From: Mesorhizobium sp.
GTDB lineage: Bacteria; Pseudomonadota; Alphaproteobacteria; Rhizobiales; Rhizobiaceae
Direction of reading: 5' to 3'
DNA: 53,238 bases
Assembly (NCBI RefSeq): GCF_017306585.1
Contig: NZ_JAFKIC010000126.1
Coordinates: 1-53,238 of the forward strand
Shown: positions 28,336-42,900 of the stretch, one piece after another
Layout of the letters: each line of letters starts with the position of its first letter
How positions within the stretch are numbered: the first letter of the stretch is position 1
Translations under genes and position numbers: made by a program
Notes under the pieces: model-generated
Told to the model about the DNA's origin: nothing
Database searches by the model: none
What the model saw: the letters and a program-made list of their open reading frames with translations, nothing else

Positions 28336-29754
28336 TCACTTCCCGGCGCCACTCGGTTCCAGCGTCTTGGGTGTCGTCAACCGGCCATGTCCAGACACCG
28401 CGTTGCCGGCATCGGGCGCCAGCCGCATGAACGACAGCGACGCCGCCGCCGACACCGCCGCCACGATGAAGAAGGCGATATGGAAGTCGGCGAGCCGCAA
28501 CGGCCCGCCATGGATCGACGTCGAGACTTCCAGGATGCCGCCGGCCAGCGCCACGCCGAGCGCGATCGAGAGCTGCTGGAAGACGGCCGTGATCGGCGTC
28601 GCCTTGCTGGTATCCTCGGCCGAAACCTCGGCATAGGAAAGCGCATTGACGCCGGTGAAGAACATGGAGCGGATGAAGCCGCCGACCAGCAGGATCGCAA
28701 GCATCAGCACGTAGGGCGTGTCGGGCGTGAACAGCCCGTAAATGGCGATCGAGGCTGCGGCAACCAGCGAGCCGAGGATAAGCACCCGGCGGAAGCCGGC
28801 CAGCCGGAAAATCAGCGCCGTGACGAACTTCATGCCGATCGCGCCGACGGCCGAGACGAAGGTGATCATGCCGGATTGGAACGGCGTGAGGCCGAAGCCG
28901 ATCTGGAACATCAGCGGCAAAAGGAACGGCACCGCGCCGATGCCGATGCGAAACAGCGAGCCGCCGAGCACCGATGAGCGGAACACCTGGTTGCGGAACA
29001 GTTCGAGCGCAAGCAGCGGATTCCTGGCGCGGCGCGCATGCATCAGGTAGAGCGCGCCCGACACCACCCCGACGGCCACGGTGATGAAGCCCGTCGCCGG
29101 CGGTAGATAGGGCAGGCTGACCACCGACAGGCCGAAGACGACGCCGGATGCGGCCAGTCCGCTCAGCACGAAGCCGATAAAATCGAGCGGCGGCGTTTCC
29201 ATCGATTCGGTTTCGGGCAGAAAACGGGTCGCCAGCCAGATGCCGATCAGGCCGATCGGCACATTGATCAGGAAGATCCAGTGCCAGGTAAAATAGGTGG
29301 TGATGAAACCGCCGATCGGCGGCCCGACAAGCGGACCGACCAACGCCGGAACCGTCAGCCATGACATTGCGGCGACCAGATCGCTCTTGGGCGTCGCCCG
29401 CACCAGCACCAAGCGTCCGACAGGGGTCATCATCGCGCCGCCAATGCCTTGCAGGAAACGCGACACCACGAAGGCCGGCAGCGAGCCGGAGAAGGCGCAG
29501 GCGACCGAGCCGACGATGAACACCGCGATCGCGGCGCGAAAGACGTTCTTGGCGCCGAAGCGGTCCGCCATCCAGCCGCTGATCGGGATGAAGATCGCCA
29601 GCGACACCAGATAAGCGGTCAGCGCCAGCTTCAGTGCGATCGGGCTGGTCTGGATATCGACCGCGATCGCCGGCAGCGATGTCGCGATGACGGTCGAATC
29701 CATGTTCTCCATGAAAAGAGCGACCGCCAGTATGAGCGGAATGATGCGGTTCAA
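28336..29754 (-). CDS. MFS exporter, DHA2 (14-TM, EmrB/QacA-like) family
   Basis: This 472-aa inner-membrane protein has about 14 hydrophobic helices. MFS motif A is GWMADRFGAKNVFR, the antiporter-type region is FLQGIGGAMMTPVGRL, and the D1 motif LDxT-like MENMDSTVIATSLPAIA is at the N-terminus. Such proteins export drugs or metabolites by proton antiport. The likely start is a TTG at 29754; no better ATG with a ribosome site is present upstream. No MFP partner or regulator lies next to it. Substrate unknown. Confidence 0.88.
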   Translation of the reverse strand: MNRIIPLILAVALFMENMDSTVIATSLPAIAVDIQTSPIALKLALTAYLVSLAIFIPISGWMADRFGAKNVFRAAIAVFIVGSVACAFSGSLPAFVVSRFLQGIGGAMMTPVGRLVLVRATPKSDLVAAMSWLTVPALVGPLVGPPIGGFITTYFTWHWIFLINVPIGLIGIWLATRFLPETESMETPPLDFIGFVLSGLAASGVVFGLSVVSLPYLPPATGFITVAVGVVSGALYLMHARRARNPLLALELFRNQVFRSSVLGGSLFRIGIGAVPFLLPLMFQIGFGLTPFQSGMITFVSAVGAIGMKFVTALIFRLAGFRRVLILGSLVAAASIAIYGLFTPDTPYVLMLAILLVGGFIRSMFFTGVNALSYAEVSAEDTSKATPITAVFQQLSIALGVALAGGILEVSTSIHGGPLRLADFHIAFFIVAAVSAAASLSFMRLAPDAGNAVSGHGRLTTPKTLEPSGAGK

Positions 29755-29989
29755 CGAACGCGTCCAGGCTTCAAATCTTGTCGTCGGCCGGGAGGCGGGC
29801 CGATATGAGAGGCGGTTATCACGGCTTTGTTGCGATGTCGCATTAATTTGCTGTCACTTTTGTGCGACCGCAACCCGTGGTGGCGTCCGTCAGGATAAAC
29901 CCCATACTTGGTGAATCCCCGCAATCATCGGCTTTTCATCGGCGCCGCGACGTGGTACCAGCCAGCGCCAATCCTGAAAGGGAAGATGA

Positions 29990-32120
<2,131 letters not shown>

Positions 32121-32145
32121 GGCCTGACAGGGCAGGGGAGATTTC

Positions 32146-32565
32146 ATGAACCAGACAACGATCTTCTGGCCAATGCTGGCGCATGTGCTGCTGATCTATA
32201 TCGTCTATGCGGTGCTGGGCCGCCGCAGATATGTCGCCGTCAAGTCGGGCGAAGCCAAGGTCAGCCAGTACAAGGCGCGCTCGACCGAACCGGCCTCCTG
32301 CGTCAGCGTCGCCAGCAATCTCAGCAACCAGTTCGAACTGCCGGTGCTCTTCTATGCGCTTTGCCTGACGCTGCACATGACCAACGGCGTCAACTATCTG
32401 ACGCTGGCCCTGATGTGGATTTTCGTCGCCTCGCGCTATTTCCACGCCTGGGTCCACCTGACCAGCAACGATCTCTTGCTGCGCAGCCGGTCCTTTTTCG
32501 TCGGCGCGGTCATCATCCTGCTTGGCTGGATCTGGTTCGCGCTGCATCTGCTTGGCGCGGTCTGA
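32146..32565 (+). CDS. MAPEG family membrane protein
   Basis: This 139-aa protein has the four-helix pattern of MAPEG proteins (membrane-associated proteins in eicosanoid and glutathione metabolism). It includes the conserved loop SNQFELPVLFYALCL and the SRYFHAWVHL segment. Bacterial members are often glutathione-transferase-like, but many are untested. It follows the four-TM protein by 25 nt and has a normal ATG. Function beyond the family is unknown. Confidence 0.88.
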   Translation: MNQTTIFWPMLAHVLLIYIVYAVLGRRRYVAVKSGEAKVSQYKARSTEPASCVSVASNLSNQFELPVLFYALCLTLHMTNGVNYLTLALMWIFVASRYFHAWVHLTSNDLLLRSRSFFVGAVIILLGWIWFALHLLGAV

Positions 32566-32583
32566 GGGAACGCCACGGCTGGT

Positions 32584-32613
32584 TCCCTTCTCCAGCAATA
32601 ACCGTAGAAGGGA
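32584..32613. terminator. Possible bidirectional hairpin, MAPEG/rnd
   Basis: TCCCTTCT and AGAAGGGA form an 8-bp stem with a 14-nt loop in the 58-nt gap between convergent genes. No T-run follows, so efficiency is doubtful. The CCTTCT motif recalls the repeat-family arms, and this may be a decayed unit. Confidence 0.35.
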
Positions 32614-32623
32614 GAGGCAGGCG

Positions 32624-33775
32624 CTATAGATCGAACACCGCGATCTTGCGCTTGTCGAACTTGATGCCGATCTGGCCACGCACCAGCTTCAGCGCCTGTT
32701 CGCCGAAGACCGCGCGTCGCCAGCCTTGCAGAGCCGGAACATCCGCCTCCTCGCCCTCGGCGGCGATGCGGTCGATGTCGTCGCTGGAGGCCAGGACTTT
32801 CGAGGCCACGCCCTGCTTTTCAGCAATGATCCTGAGCAGCACCTTCAAAAGTTCCGCGGCCGCGCTCGATCCTTCCGGAGGCTGGAAATTCTTCGGCAGT
32901 TTCGGCATCTGGTCCTTGGGCAGCGAGAGCGCGGTGTTGACGGCCACCAGCAGCGCTGTCGCCGTGGAAGAGCGCTCCCAGCCCTTTGGCGTGGTGCGCA
33001 ATTTGCCGAGTGCCGCAGCGTCGCGCAGCGCCTGCTGCGCGATCTCGTAGATCGCGTCGTCCTTGAGCACGCGGCCGCGCGGCACGTCGCGTTCGCGCGC
33101 CTCGCGCTCGCGCCAGGCCGCCACCGCCTGCACGATCGCCAGTTCCTGCGGCTTGCGCAGCCGCATCTTCAACCGCTTCCAGGCATCCTCCGGATGAGGA
33201 TCATAGGTCTCGCGCGAGGTCAGGACGTCCATTTCTTCGTTCAGCCAGTGAGCACGGTTTTCGCGCGCCAGCTCGGCGCTGAGGTGCTGATAGACCTCGA
33301 TCAGATGGGTGACGTCGGCCAGCGCATAGTCGAGCTGCTTGTCGGAAAGCGGCCGGTGGCGCCAGTCGGTGAAGCGTGACGACTTGTCGAGCCGCGCGCC
33401 GGTGACGCGCTGCACCAGCTGATCGTAGGAAACGCTGTCGCCGAAGCCGCACACCATCGCCGCCACCTGCGTATCGAAAACAGGGTGTGGAACGAGATCG
33501 CCGAGGTGGACGATGATTTCGATGTCCTGCCGCGCGGCATGGAATACCTTCACCACCGCTTCATTGGCCATCAGCCTGAAGAAGGGGGCGAGGTCGATGT
33601 CCGGTGACAGCGGATCGATCAGCGCCGTGACGCCGGGGGCGGCCATCTGGATCAGGCACAGGATTGGCCAGAAGGTCGTTTCGCGGATGAATTCGGTGTC
33701 GACGGTAACGAAACTCGACTTTTCGAAAGCGGCGAGAACGGTCTCGAGTTCTTTCTGGGTGGTGATGACGTGCAT
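32624..33775 (-). CDS. rnd: Ribonuclease D
   Basis: RNase D is a 3'-5' exoribonuclease that trims tRNA and other small RNA 3' ends. The DEDD nuclease motifs are visible: VDTEFIRE near residue 24, HAARQDIEI, and YALADVTHLIEVY. HRDC-type helical regions follow in the C-terminal half, and the total of 383 aa is normal. The ATG at 33775 is preferred over the TTG one codon earlier. It is convergent with the MAPEG gene. Confidence 0.93.
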   Translation of the reverse strand: MHVITTQKELETVLAAFEKSSFVTVDTEFIRETTFWPILCLIQMAAPGVTALIDPLSPDIDLAPFFRLMANEAVVKVFHAARQDIEIIVHLGDLVPHPVFDTQVAAMVCGFGDSVSYDQLVQRVTGARLDKSSRFTDWRHRPLSDKQLDYALADVTHLIEVYQHLSAELARENRAHWLNEEMDVLTSRETYDPHPEDAWKRLKMRLRKPQELAIVQAVAAWREREARERDVPRGRVLKDDAIYEIAQQALRDAAALGKLRTTPKGWERSSTATALLVAVNTALSLPKDQMPKLPKNFQPPEGSSAAAELLKVLLRIIAEKQGVASKVLASSDDIDRIAAEGEEADVPALQGWRRAVFGEQALKLVRGQIGIKFDKRKIAVFDL

Positions 33776-33850
33776 CAAATCGCTTTTGGCAGGAGTAGGG
33801 TCTTCCTAGATTTCAGCCGGAAAGGCTTTCGTCAAGCTGTGGCTCGCCTC

Positions 33851-35095
33851 TCAAGACCTCTCCGGCCCGTCCGGATCACTGTTTCTTCTGGCCAGCCGCG
33901 CGAAAACGGTCGAGGTGCGCAGCAGCGCCGTGAAGCGGCTGCGCTTGCCCGCAGGCACGCCGGAACGCGCCCGCATGCGGTAGACGATGACGGCGATGAA
34001 GATTGCATAGACGATGGCGCTGAACACGAAGAGCGCGCTCGGCCCGAAATACTGCATGGCCGTGGAGGCCGCGAATGGCCCGCCAATGGCGCCGAACGAG
34101 TAAAACAGCATCAGCGCAGCGTTGATCAGAACGAACTCGCCCGTGTCGGCACGGTCGTTGGAATGCGCCGCCGACAGCGAATAGAGCGGCATTGCGAAAC
34201 AGCCGAAGAGGAAGACGATGGTAAAATTGAGCATCGGATTGCTGCCGGCGATGAACGCCAGCGCCAGCGCCGCCAGCATGGCGCCGCATGTCGTCATCAG
34301 CAGCACCCGGCGCCGGTCCCAGCGGTCCGAGAGGTAGCCGAGCGGATACTGGATGATGGCGCCGCCGAAAATGCCGACGCTGACGAAAGTGACGACATCG
34401 GCGACCGACATGCCGATCTGTTCGGCATAGACCGGCGACAAGGTGCGGAACGCGCTGTTGGTGACGCCGACGGCAATGCAGCCGAAGCAGCCGAGCGGCG
34501 ATATCCGCCAGACGCGCGCCAGGTCGAGCTTGACCTCTTCCGGCGGCGTCGGGTTGGAGCGGTCGCCGAGCGAAACCGGCACCAGCGACAGCGTGATCAT
34601 GATCGACATGATGGCGAAGATGGTGAAGCCGCCGGCTCCGAAAACGGGGATCAGGAACTGTGCGCCGGTAACCGATCCCGTATCCACCATCCGGTAGATC
34701 GCCAGCACGCGGGCACGGTCCTTGTTGGTGACGCCTGAATTCAGCCAGCTTTCGACGATGGTGAACAGCCCGGCGAAGCAGAAACCGCCGGCAAAGCGCA
34801 CCGCGCACCACATCACCGGATCCAGCACCAGCACCAGAAGCAGCGTGCCGACCGAGGCGATCGCCGCCAATGCCGAAAACGCCCTGATATGGCCGACCGC
34901 CTTCATGATGCGGGTGATCGCCAGACAACCGAGCAGGAAGCCGGCGAAATAGAACGTGCCCATCAGGCCGATGTCGGAGGGGGAAAACCCTTCCTGCGCA
35001 CCGCGCAGGGCGATCAGCGTGCCCTGCAATCCATTGCCGCCGAGCAATATGCCCGCGGCGAGAAGGAGAGGGATCAACGGGCGGATGGAGGACAT
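33851..35095 (-). CDS. MFS transporter (YcaD-like)
   Basis: This 414-aa, 12-TM protein resembles the YcaD group of MFS permeases. It has GTFYFAGFLLGCLAI in helix 2, the conserved FTIVESWLNSGVTNKDRAR loop and motif-A-like PLGYLSDRWDRRRVLL. The start at ATG 35095 follows an in-frame TTG at 35104; neither has a strong ribosome site. The gene lies 67 nt downstream of the EamA permease on the same strand. Substrate unknown. Confidence 0.87.
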   Translation of the reverse strand: MSSIRPLIPLLLAAGILLGGNGLQGTLIALRGAQEGFSPSDIGLMGTFYFAGFLLGCLAITRIMKAVGHIRAFSALAAIASVGTLLLVLVLDPVMWCAVRFAGGFCFAGLFTIVESWLNSGVTNKDRARVLAIYRMVDTGSVTGAQFLIPVFGAGGFTIFAIMSIMITLSLVPVSLGDRSNPTPPEEVKLDLARVWRISPLGCFGCIAVGVTNSAFRTLSPVYAEQIGMSVADVVTFVSVGIFGGAIIQYPLGYLSDRWDRRRVLLMTTCGAMLAALALAFIAGSNPMLNFTIVFLFGCFAMPLYSLSAAHSNDRADTGEFVLINAALMLFYSFGAIGGPFAASTAMQYFGPSALFVFSAIVYAIFIAVIVYRMRARSGVPAGKRSRFTALLRTSTVFARLARRNSDPDGPERS

Positions 35096-35171
35096 GAAAG
35101 GCAATCACATAACGGTGATCCCTTCTTGAACCATCGGCCTGGTCAATGCCAGCAACAAATCGGGGCGGAGA

Positions 35172-36116
35172 TCAATCGGTATCGGTGTATCCGCCAGGCT
35201 TCGGCACGGGATGACGGGCGCCGGCTTCGCGCCGTCCTGAGCCAAACAATCCCGTTGCTCCCGATGCGACTGCAATGCCGGACAGAACCGCGACAAGCCC
35301 GACAATCAGCTTCGCGCTCACCTGCTCGCCCAGGAAGAAGACGCCGAAGATCGATGCGGTTATCGGATTGACCGCGACGGAAACGGCAACCAGCGTCGGC
35401 GCCGCGCGTCGCAGCGCGAATGCCCAGAGGAAGAAGATGAGGGCGCCGCAGATAATGGCCAGGTATCCGGCCGCTATCCACTGAGGTATGCCAAACGTGG
35501 CAAGCCGCGCGAAGCCTCCGCTTGAAGCCACCAGGGCGGACAGGCAGACCGCGCCCACGCCCATGCCGAACGCCACGAACGGGATGGGCGCGGTCCGGGA
35601 CAGAAATGGTCGCGACCAGACATTGTAGAGCGCCATGCACAACGCGGCCGCCACCATGAGCAGGTCTCCGCGCCACGCCCCCTGCGGCGCGGATGCCAGG
35701 CTTGTGCCGAGGGCGATCGCTACCCCGCCCATGGCGATCAGGACGCCGGTGATCTTGCGCGCGGTCGGCGGCTCGACCCGCAGAACCGCTCCGGCAATCA
35801 TGGTGAGCAGAGGCAGTGTGGACAGCGCCAGGGCTCCACGCGCGGCGGTCGTGTAGACAAGCGCTGCGTTGAACAACACCGGAAACAACCCGAAGAACAG
35901 GACACCCAAGGCACCAGCGCCGGGCCAGTCGCGCATCGGCGGCCAGGTATCGCGGCGCGCCAGCGCCACGGCGGCGAGCACGAGAAATCCGCCGCCAAAC
36001 CGGATCGCGCCGATCGTGAGCGGATCGAGCCGGCCTGCCAGATATCGTGTCGCGCCAACGGCGGTACCCCCAAGAGCGCTGGAGAGAATCGCCGCCAATA
36101 TTCCCAGAGTTTCCAT
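35172..36116 (-). CDS. EamA/DMT family permease
   Basis: This 314-aa protein consists of two EamA repeats (ten TM helices), as in RhaT/YdcZ-type drug/metabolite exporters. Visible features include ALVYTTAARGALALSTLPL at the end of the first repeat and VNPITASIFGVFFLGEQVS at the end of the second. It is divergent from a LysR regulator 91 nt away, the classic layout of a regulator controlling its neighbouring exporter. Substrate unknown. Confidence 0.88.
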   Translation of the reverse strand: METLGILAAILSSALGGTAVGATRYLAGRLDPLTIGAIRFGGGFLVLAAVALARRDTWPPMRDWPGAGALGVLFFGLFPVLFNAALVYTTAARGALALSTLPLLTMIAGAVLRVEPPTARKITGVLIAMGGVAIALGTSLASAPQGAWRGDLLMVAAALCMALYNVWSRPFLSRTAPIPFVAFGMGVGAVCLSALVASSGGFARLATFGIPQWIAAGYLAIICGALIFFLWAFALRRAAPTLVAVSVAVNPITASIFGVFFLGEQVSAKLIVGLVAVLSGIAVASGATGLFGSGRREAGARHPVPKPGGYTDTD

Positions 36117-36182
36117 GGTTCCTGACCTGTAAGTCCGGGACCAGCGATATCGGTGGGGCGGCCAGAAAGGAATCGAATAAGT

Positions 36183-36195
36183 TCAATGAGCTTGA
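36183..36195. promoter_or_regulatory. T-N11-A LysR-box candidate
   Basis: TCAA-tgagc-TTGA is a 13-bp interrupted palindrome matching the T-N11-A form of LysR-type binding sites. It lies in the 91-nt divergent region, 12 nt before the lysR start, a position fitting autorepression. Binding is inferred. Confidence 0.4.
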
Positions 36196-36207
36196 TAAGG
36201 TTTCACT

Positions 36208-37074
36208 ATGAGCATACCCAGCCTCGATCCGGAGCTGCTGCGAGCCTTCGTCGTTGTCGCCGAGCGCCTGTCCTTCACGCGGGCCGCCGAGCAGCTTAAT
36301 CGAACGCAGGCCACCGTCAGCCTGCAAGTGAAACGTCTCGAGGAGCGCCTCGAGATCGCCTTGTTCCATCGTTCGACAGCTCGTGTTGAACTCACGGCCG
36401 CCGGAGAGGGGTTTCTGATCGACGCCCGGCGTATCCTTGCCCTCAACGAGCAGGCGGTTGCGCGTGTCTCCAGTCAGCGCGTCTCCGGGCACGTTCGCAT
36501 CGGGGTCATGGAGGATTACGGCACCAAGATCCTGCCGCGCCTTCTCGCCGACATTGCCGGGCGATTTCCCCTGGTGCAGGTCGACATGGAGATCGGACTT
36601 ACCGCACGGCTCCTGAAACGCCTCGGTTCGTCGTTCGACGCGGTGATCGCCATGCATCCGGAAGGCTCGTCGGGGGGTGAACTGATATGCCGTGAAAGGG
36701 CGATCTGGGCGGCGGCGAGGGCCCATGCCGTCGAGGAGCTCGACCCGCTGCCCGTTGCCTTGTCGGATCCCGATTGCCTGTTTCGCGCCTGGGCGATCGC
36801 GGCTCTCAACAAGGCAGGCCGGGCCTGGCGTTTGGCCTATGTCAGTCCGAGCCTCGCCGCCACGGAAGCAATCGTCGAGCAGGGCCTTGCGGTCACCGTG
36901 GTCAAAGGCAGTATGCTCGCGCCCGGTCTGCGCGGCGTGCATCCCGGCCTGGATATGCCGCTGCTGCCGGGAGCCGAGATACGTCTTCATCGCGCCGAAG
37001 CAGCTTCCGCGGGCGTTGCACTGGTCGTCGATCAACTCGCAAACCGCCTTCGGCTGTCGGCCTTGGGTTCATAG
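36208..37074 (+). CDS. LysR-family transcriptional regulator
   Basis: This 288-aa protein has an N-terminal winged helix-turn-helix ([25 protein letters not shown]) and a C-terminal substrate-binding effector domain starting near residue 94 ([17 protein letters not shown]). It is divergent from the EamA permease and probably controls it. aspS starts 133 nt downstream but is a housekeeping gene with its own context. Effector unknown. Confidence 0.9.
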   Translation: MSIPSLDPELLRAFVVVAERLSFTRAAEQLNRTQATVSLQVKRLEERLEIALFHRSTARVELTAAGEGFLIDARRILALNEQAVARVSSQRVSGHVRIGVMEDYGTKILPRLLADIAGRFPLVQVDMEIGLTARLLKRLGSSFDAVIAMHPEGSSGGELICRERAIWAAARAHAVEELDPLPVALSDPDCLFRAWAIAALNKAGRAWRLAYVSPSLAATEAIVEQGLAVTVVKGSMLAPGLRGVHPGLDMPLLPGAEIRLHRAEAASAGVALVVDQLANRLRLSALGS

Positions 37075-37207
37075 GTCGTCCGCAGAACCGCTATGCTGCC
37101 GTCGTCGCCTTGACAAATCCGGCCTCCCATGCGCTTTTCGCGCAAATTTTGGGCCGGGCTTCATGTTTCGGCGCACAACCCAGCATCCCGGACTTTTACT
37201 CATGACC

Positions 37208-38998
37208 ATGCACCGTTACCGTAGCCATACCTGTGCCCAGTTGAGAAAGGGCGACGTCGGCAATTCCGTTCGCCTGTCGGGCTGGGTGCATCGCGTGCGT
37301 GACCATGGCGGCCTGCTGTTCATCGACCTTCGCGACCATTACGGCCTGACCCAGATCGTCGCCGATCCCGATTCGCCGGCCTTCAAGGTCGCCGAGACCG
37401 TGCGCGGCGAATGGGTCATCCGCGTCGATGGCGAGGTCAAGGCGCGCTTGCCCGAGACGGTCAACGCCAACCTGCCGACTGGCGAGATCGAGATATTCGC
37501 CCGCGAGATCGAGGTTCTGTCGGCGGCCAAGGAATTGCCGCTGCCGGTGTTCGGCGAGCCGGATTATCCCGAGGACATCAGGCTGAAGTACCGCTTCCTC
37601 GACCTGCGCCGTGAGACGCTGCACAAGAACATCGTGGCGCGCACGAAAATCATCGCCGAGATGCGCAAGCGCATGGGCGAGGTCGGCTTCACCGAATTCT
37701 CGACGCCGATCCTGACGGCTTCCTCGCCGGAAGGCGCGCGCGACTTCCTGGTGCCGTCGCGCATTCATCCCGGTACTTTCTACGCGCTGCCGCAGGCGCC
37801 GCAGCAGTACAAGCAACTGATCATGGTGTCGGGCTTCGACCGCTATTTCCAGATCGCGCCCTGCTTCCGCGACGAGGACCCGCGCGCCGACCGTCTGCCC
37901 GGCGAATTCTACCAGCTCGACCTCGAAATGAGCTTTGTCGAGCAGGATGACGTGCTCTCCACCATGGCGCCGGTGATGACCTCGGTCTTCGAGGCCTTCG
38001 CCAACGGCAAGCCGGTCACCAGGGACTGGCCGCGTATCCCTTATGATGTGGCCATGCGCAAATATGGTTCCGACAAGCCGGACCTGCGCAACCCGATCGT
38101 CATGCAGGCGGTCTCGGACCATTTCCGCGACTCCGGTTTCAAGGTTTTCGCCAACATCCTGGCAAACGATCCCAAGGCCGAAGTGTGGGGCATTCCGGCC
38201 AAGACCGGCGGCAGCCGCGCTTTCTGCGATCGCATGAATTCCTGGGCGCAGGGCGAGGGGCAGCCCGGGCTGGGCTACATCTTCTGGCGCAAGGAGGGCG
38301 AAAAGCTCGAGGGCGCCGGCCCGCTCGCCAAGAACATCGGCGAGGAGCGCACCGAGGCGATCCGCCAGCAGCTCGGCCTTGCCGACGGCGACGCCGCTTT
38401 CTTCGTTGCCGGCGACCCGAAGAAGTTCGTCTCTTTCGCCGGTGCCGCGCGCACCCGCGCCGGCGAGGAACTGAACCTCGTCGACCGCGACCGTTTCGAG
38501 CTGTGCTGGATCGTCGACTTCCCGTTCTTCGAATGGAACGAGGACGAGAAGAAGATCGATTTCGCCCACAACCCGTTCTCCATGCCGCAAGGCGGCATCG
38601 ATGCGCTCAACGGCCAGGATCCGCTCAGCATCAAGGCGTTCCAGTATGACGCCGTCTGCAACGGCTTCGAGATCGCCTCCGGCGGCATCCGCAACCATCT
38701 GCCGGAAACCATGGTCAAGGCGTTCGAGATGGTCGGGCTGGACCGCCAGACGGTCGAGGAGCGCTTCGGCGGCCTCTACCGCGCCTTCCAGTATGGCGCG
38801 CCGCCGCATGGTGGCGCGGCATTCGGCATCGACCGTGTCGTGATGCTGCTGGTCGGCGCCAAGAACCTGCGCGAGATCACCATGTTCCCGATGAACCAGC
38901 AGGCCTACGACCTGCTGATGAACGCGCCGTCGGAAGCGACCCCGCAGCAGCTTCGCGATCTCGCGCTGCGTGTCGCGCCGATGAAGAAGGACGCCTGA
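37208..38998 (+). CDS. aspS: Aspartyl-tRNA synthetase
   Basis: This class II synthetase charges tRNA-Asp (and in many bacteria lacking AsnRS also tRNA-Asn). The N-terminal OB-fold anticodon domain ([19 protein letters not shown]) is followed by motif 2 ([20 protein letters not shown]) and motif 3 ([14 protein letters not shown]). The bacterial GAD insertion domain fills the middle. Two ATGs, 37202 and 37208, are possible; I chose the second because rhizobial AspRS proteins begin MHRYRSHTC. Length is 596 aa. A strong terminator follows. Confidence 0.95.
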   Translation: MHRYRSHTCAQLRKGDVGNSVRLSGWVHRVRDHGGLLFIDLRDHYGLTQIVADPDSPAFKVAETVRGEWVIRVDGEVKARLPETVNANLPTGEIEIFAREIEVLSAAKELPLPVFGEPDYPEDIRLKYRFLDLRRETLHKNIVARTKIIAEMRKRMGEVGFTEFSTPILTASSPEGARDFLVPSRIHPGTFYALPQAPQQYKQLIMVSGFDRYFQIAPCFRDEDPRADRLPGEFYQLDLEMSFVEQDDVLSTMAPVMTSVFEAFANGKPVTRDWPRIPYDVAMRKYGSDKPDLRNPIVMQAVSDHFRDSGFKVFANILANDPKAEVWGIPAKTGGSRAFCDRMNSWAQGEGQPGLGYIFWRKEGEKLEGAGPLAKNIGEERTEAIRQQLGLADGDAAFFVAGDPKKFVSFAGAARTRAGEELNLVDRDRFELCWIVDFPFFEWNEDEKKIDFAHNPFSMPQGGIDALNGQDPLSIKAFQYDAVCNGFEIASGGIRNHLPETMVKAFEMVGLDRQTVEERFGGLYRAFQYGAPPHGGAAFGIDRVVMLLVGAKNLREITMFPMNQQAYDLLMNAPSEATPQQLRDLALRVAPMKKDA

Positions 38999-39063
38999 AC
39001 GGGGGCTTTGTCCGGTAAGTCAGGAAACGGCTCGAACCGATTCGTTTGATTCGACAATCCAAC

Positions 39064-39093
39064 AAAAAGCCCGGCATCGCTGCCGGGCTTTTT
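39064..39093. terminator. Strong bidirectional rho-independent terminator
   Basis: AGCCCGGCA and TGCCGGGCT form a 9-bp GC-rich stem with loop TCGC, flanked by AAAAA and TTTTT. It lies 65 nt after aspS and 20 nt after the stop of the convergent gene on the minus strand, so it can end both transcripts. Confidence 0.93.
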
Positions 39094-39112
39094 CGTATCG
39101 AGTTGGCGTCTA

Positions 39113-40303
39113 TCAGTCTTCGTTCGCCTTGACCGACACGCCGAGCGTCTTCGGCAGGTCGAGCGGATTGGACATGGCGCCCGCCATGATCAGCGCGAAC
39201 GGCACCGATGCCGGCGGCTCGGCCGAGACTTCGAGGCTCTTCGGATCGTCGAGATACTTGCTGACCGCCGCCGTCACCTGCGCCGTCAGTTCCGGATTGT
39301 TGAGCTGCGCCATGCCGAACGGCACGATCGCCTTGGCCTGGTTGGCGATGTCCTTGGCCGACATGCCCTGCTGCTTGCCGACATATTCGAGCACCTTGCC
39401 GGTCAGCGAATCGTCGTCGAAACGGATCGAGGCGCTGTTGAACGAAAGCTGCTGCAGCAGGCCGAGCATGGCCATGCCCTGTGCCGAATTATCGGCGCCT
39501 TCCGGCTGCGCGGCCATCTTCTTCTGCATTTCCTGCAGCGACTTGATGAAGTCCATCGTGTAGCCGCCGAGGTCGAAGGTCATGCCGAGCGTGCCGGCAT
39601 TCTCGACGGAGATGTCATATTTCGACAGTTCCATCTTGCCGTCCGAAGGCTGCCAGTTGCCGGCCATCTCGAACTTGCCGGAGATGTTCTGGTAGCCGAG
39701 CGCATTGATGACTTCTTTCGACTTCGGGTCATCGACCAGCGAGAGGTCGGCGGTGAACTTTTCCGTATCGCCGGTGAATTCCATCGCCTTGCCGTCGGCG
39801 GGCGGCGTGATCTCGATGGCAAGCCCGTCCATCGAGAAGGCGGTCTTGTCGGCGACCTTGACGGTCATGTTCGAGAGCTCGGCCGACTTGTACATCATCA
39901 GCGAGCCGAGCGGGCCAGTCGCGCCATCGGCCGGTACGCTCATGTCGTGGATGACGAACGGGCTGAGATTAAGGGTGACGCCGTCCTTGCTGTGCTCGAA
40001 GGCCGAGGTCGAAACGGTGCCGATGTCATAGCCGCCATTGGCCTCGGTGATGTTCTCGAGCTTGACGTCGCCGATCGTCAGGCTTTCCTTTTCCGCCGCC
40101 GGCTTGATGGCGACTCCCTGCAGCACCATGCTGGTGTTGTCGCCCGTCACGCCGGTCCAGGAGATATCGACGCCCTGAGCCGCCAGTGCCGCCTTGAGAC
40201 GGTCCGCGACCGCGGCGTCCTGGGCAAGGGCCGCGTTCAGCGGCAATGTGAGCAAGAAGGTCGAAAAAGCGAATTTCGTGAGAGTTGAGCGTTTGATTGT
40301 CAT
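39113..40303 (-). CDS. Secreted/periplasmic protein of unknown function
   Basis: This 396-aa protein has a clear Sec signal peptide (MTIKRSTLTKFAFSTFLL, cleavage after NAALA, leaving QDAAVADRL). The mature part is rich in short beta-strand-like segments with alternating Asp/Lys/Leu, for example SLTIGDVKLENI and KVADKTAFSMDGLAIEI, recalling large lipid-transport or AsmA-like beta folds. I cannot assign a family. The ATG at 40303 has AGGGA 7 nt before it, and the longer frame to 40408 lacks one. It is divergent from parC and ends at the shared terminator. Confidence 0.82.
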   Translation of the reverse strand: MTIKRSTLTKFAFSTFLLTLPLNAALAQDAAVADRLKAALAAQGVDISWTGVTGDNTSMVLQGVAIKPAAEKESLTIGDVKLENITEANGGYDIGTVSTSAFEHSKDGVTLNLSPFVIHDMSVPADGATGPLGSLMMYKSAELSNMTVKVADKTAFSMDGLAIEITPPADGKAMEFTGDTEKFTADLSLVDDPKSKEVINALGYQNISGKFEMAGNWQPSDGKMELSKYDISVENAGTLGMTFDLGGYTMDFIKSLQEMQKKMAAQPEGADNSAQGMAMLGLLQQLSFNSASIRFDDDSLTGKVLEYVGKQQGMSAKDIANQAKAIVPFGMAQLNNPELTAQVTAAVSKYLDDPKSLEVSAEPPASVPFALIMAGAMSNPLDLPKTLGVSVKANED

Positions 40304-40643
40304 CGCAAGGTCCCTGAGAGTGTCCTGAAATTGTTTTTCAATTCTTTGCGCCATCACCATTCCGTGACGAACTGGACGGGAAAAAGGCGCACCCGTCACA
40401 ATGGTCAAGAATCGCGGCGAAAGGCAAACCCGAACCGGGTGCGATTGTCCATAGCGGTGAATTTGTCATGAAGAAGCGGGTCGCCCAGATGCCGATGCGC
40501 TTGCCAATAGAGGCGGCATGTAACAGTCTGATGTTGGCCGGCAGGCACGGCCTTCCGCTTTCATGTTGCAGAACAGGCGAGCCAACAAGTGCGCAAGGCG
40601 TGCGCCTCTTGCCGCGAATCACCCACTCGGCTAGTTCCAGCCC
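40304..40643. other. 340-nt divergent region upstream of parC
   Basis: The region separates the secreted-protein gene from parC. It contains the small dyad AATTG-ttttt-CAATT (around 40328-40345), near the minus-strand start, and an imperfect GC-rich hairpin around 40590-40615 near parC. A 79-codon frame beginning at 40468 overlaps the parC start and lacks gene-like features. No RNA gene was recognised. Confidence 0.5.
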
Positions 40644-42896
<2,253 letters not shown>

Positions 42897-42900
42897 CGCA

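Noticed and set aside
27317-29362. A 681-codon minus-strand frame over rlmE and the MFS gene
   Set aside because: It reads through repeat A and out of frame of the real MFS gene; it is a composition artefact.
33876-35108. A 410-codon minus-strand frame over the YcaD-like MFS gene
   Set aside because: It is His/Arg-rich, lacks TM helices and is the wrong frame of the transporter.
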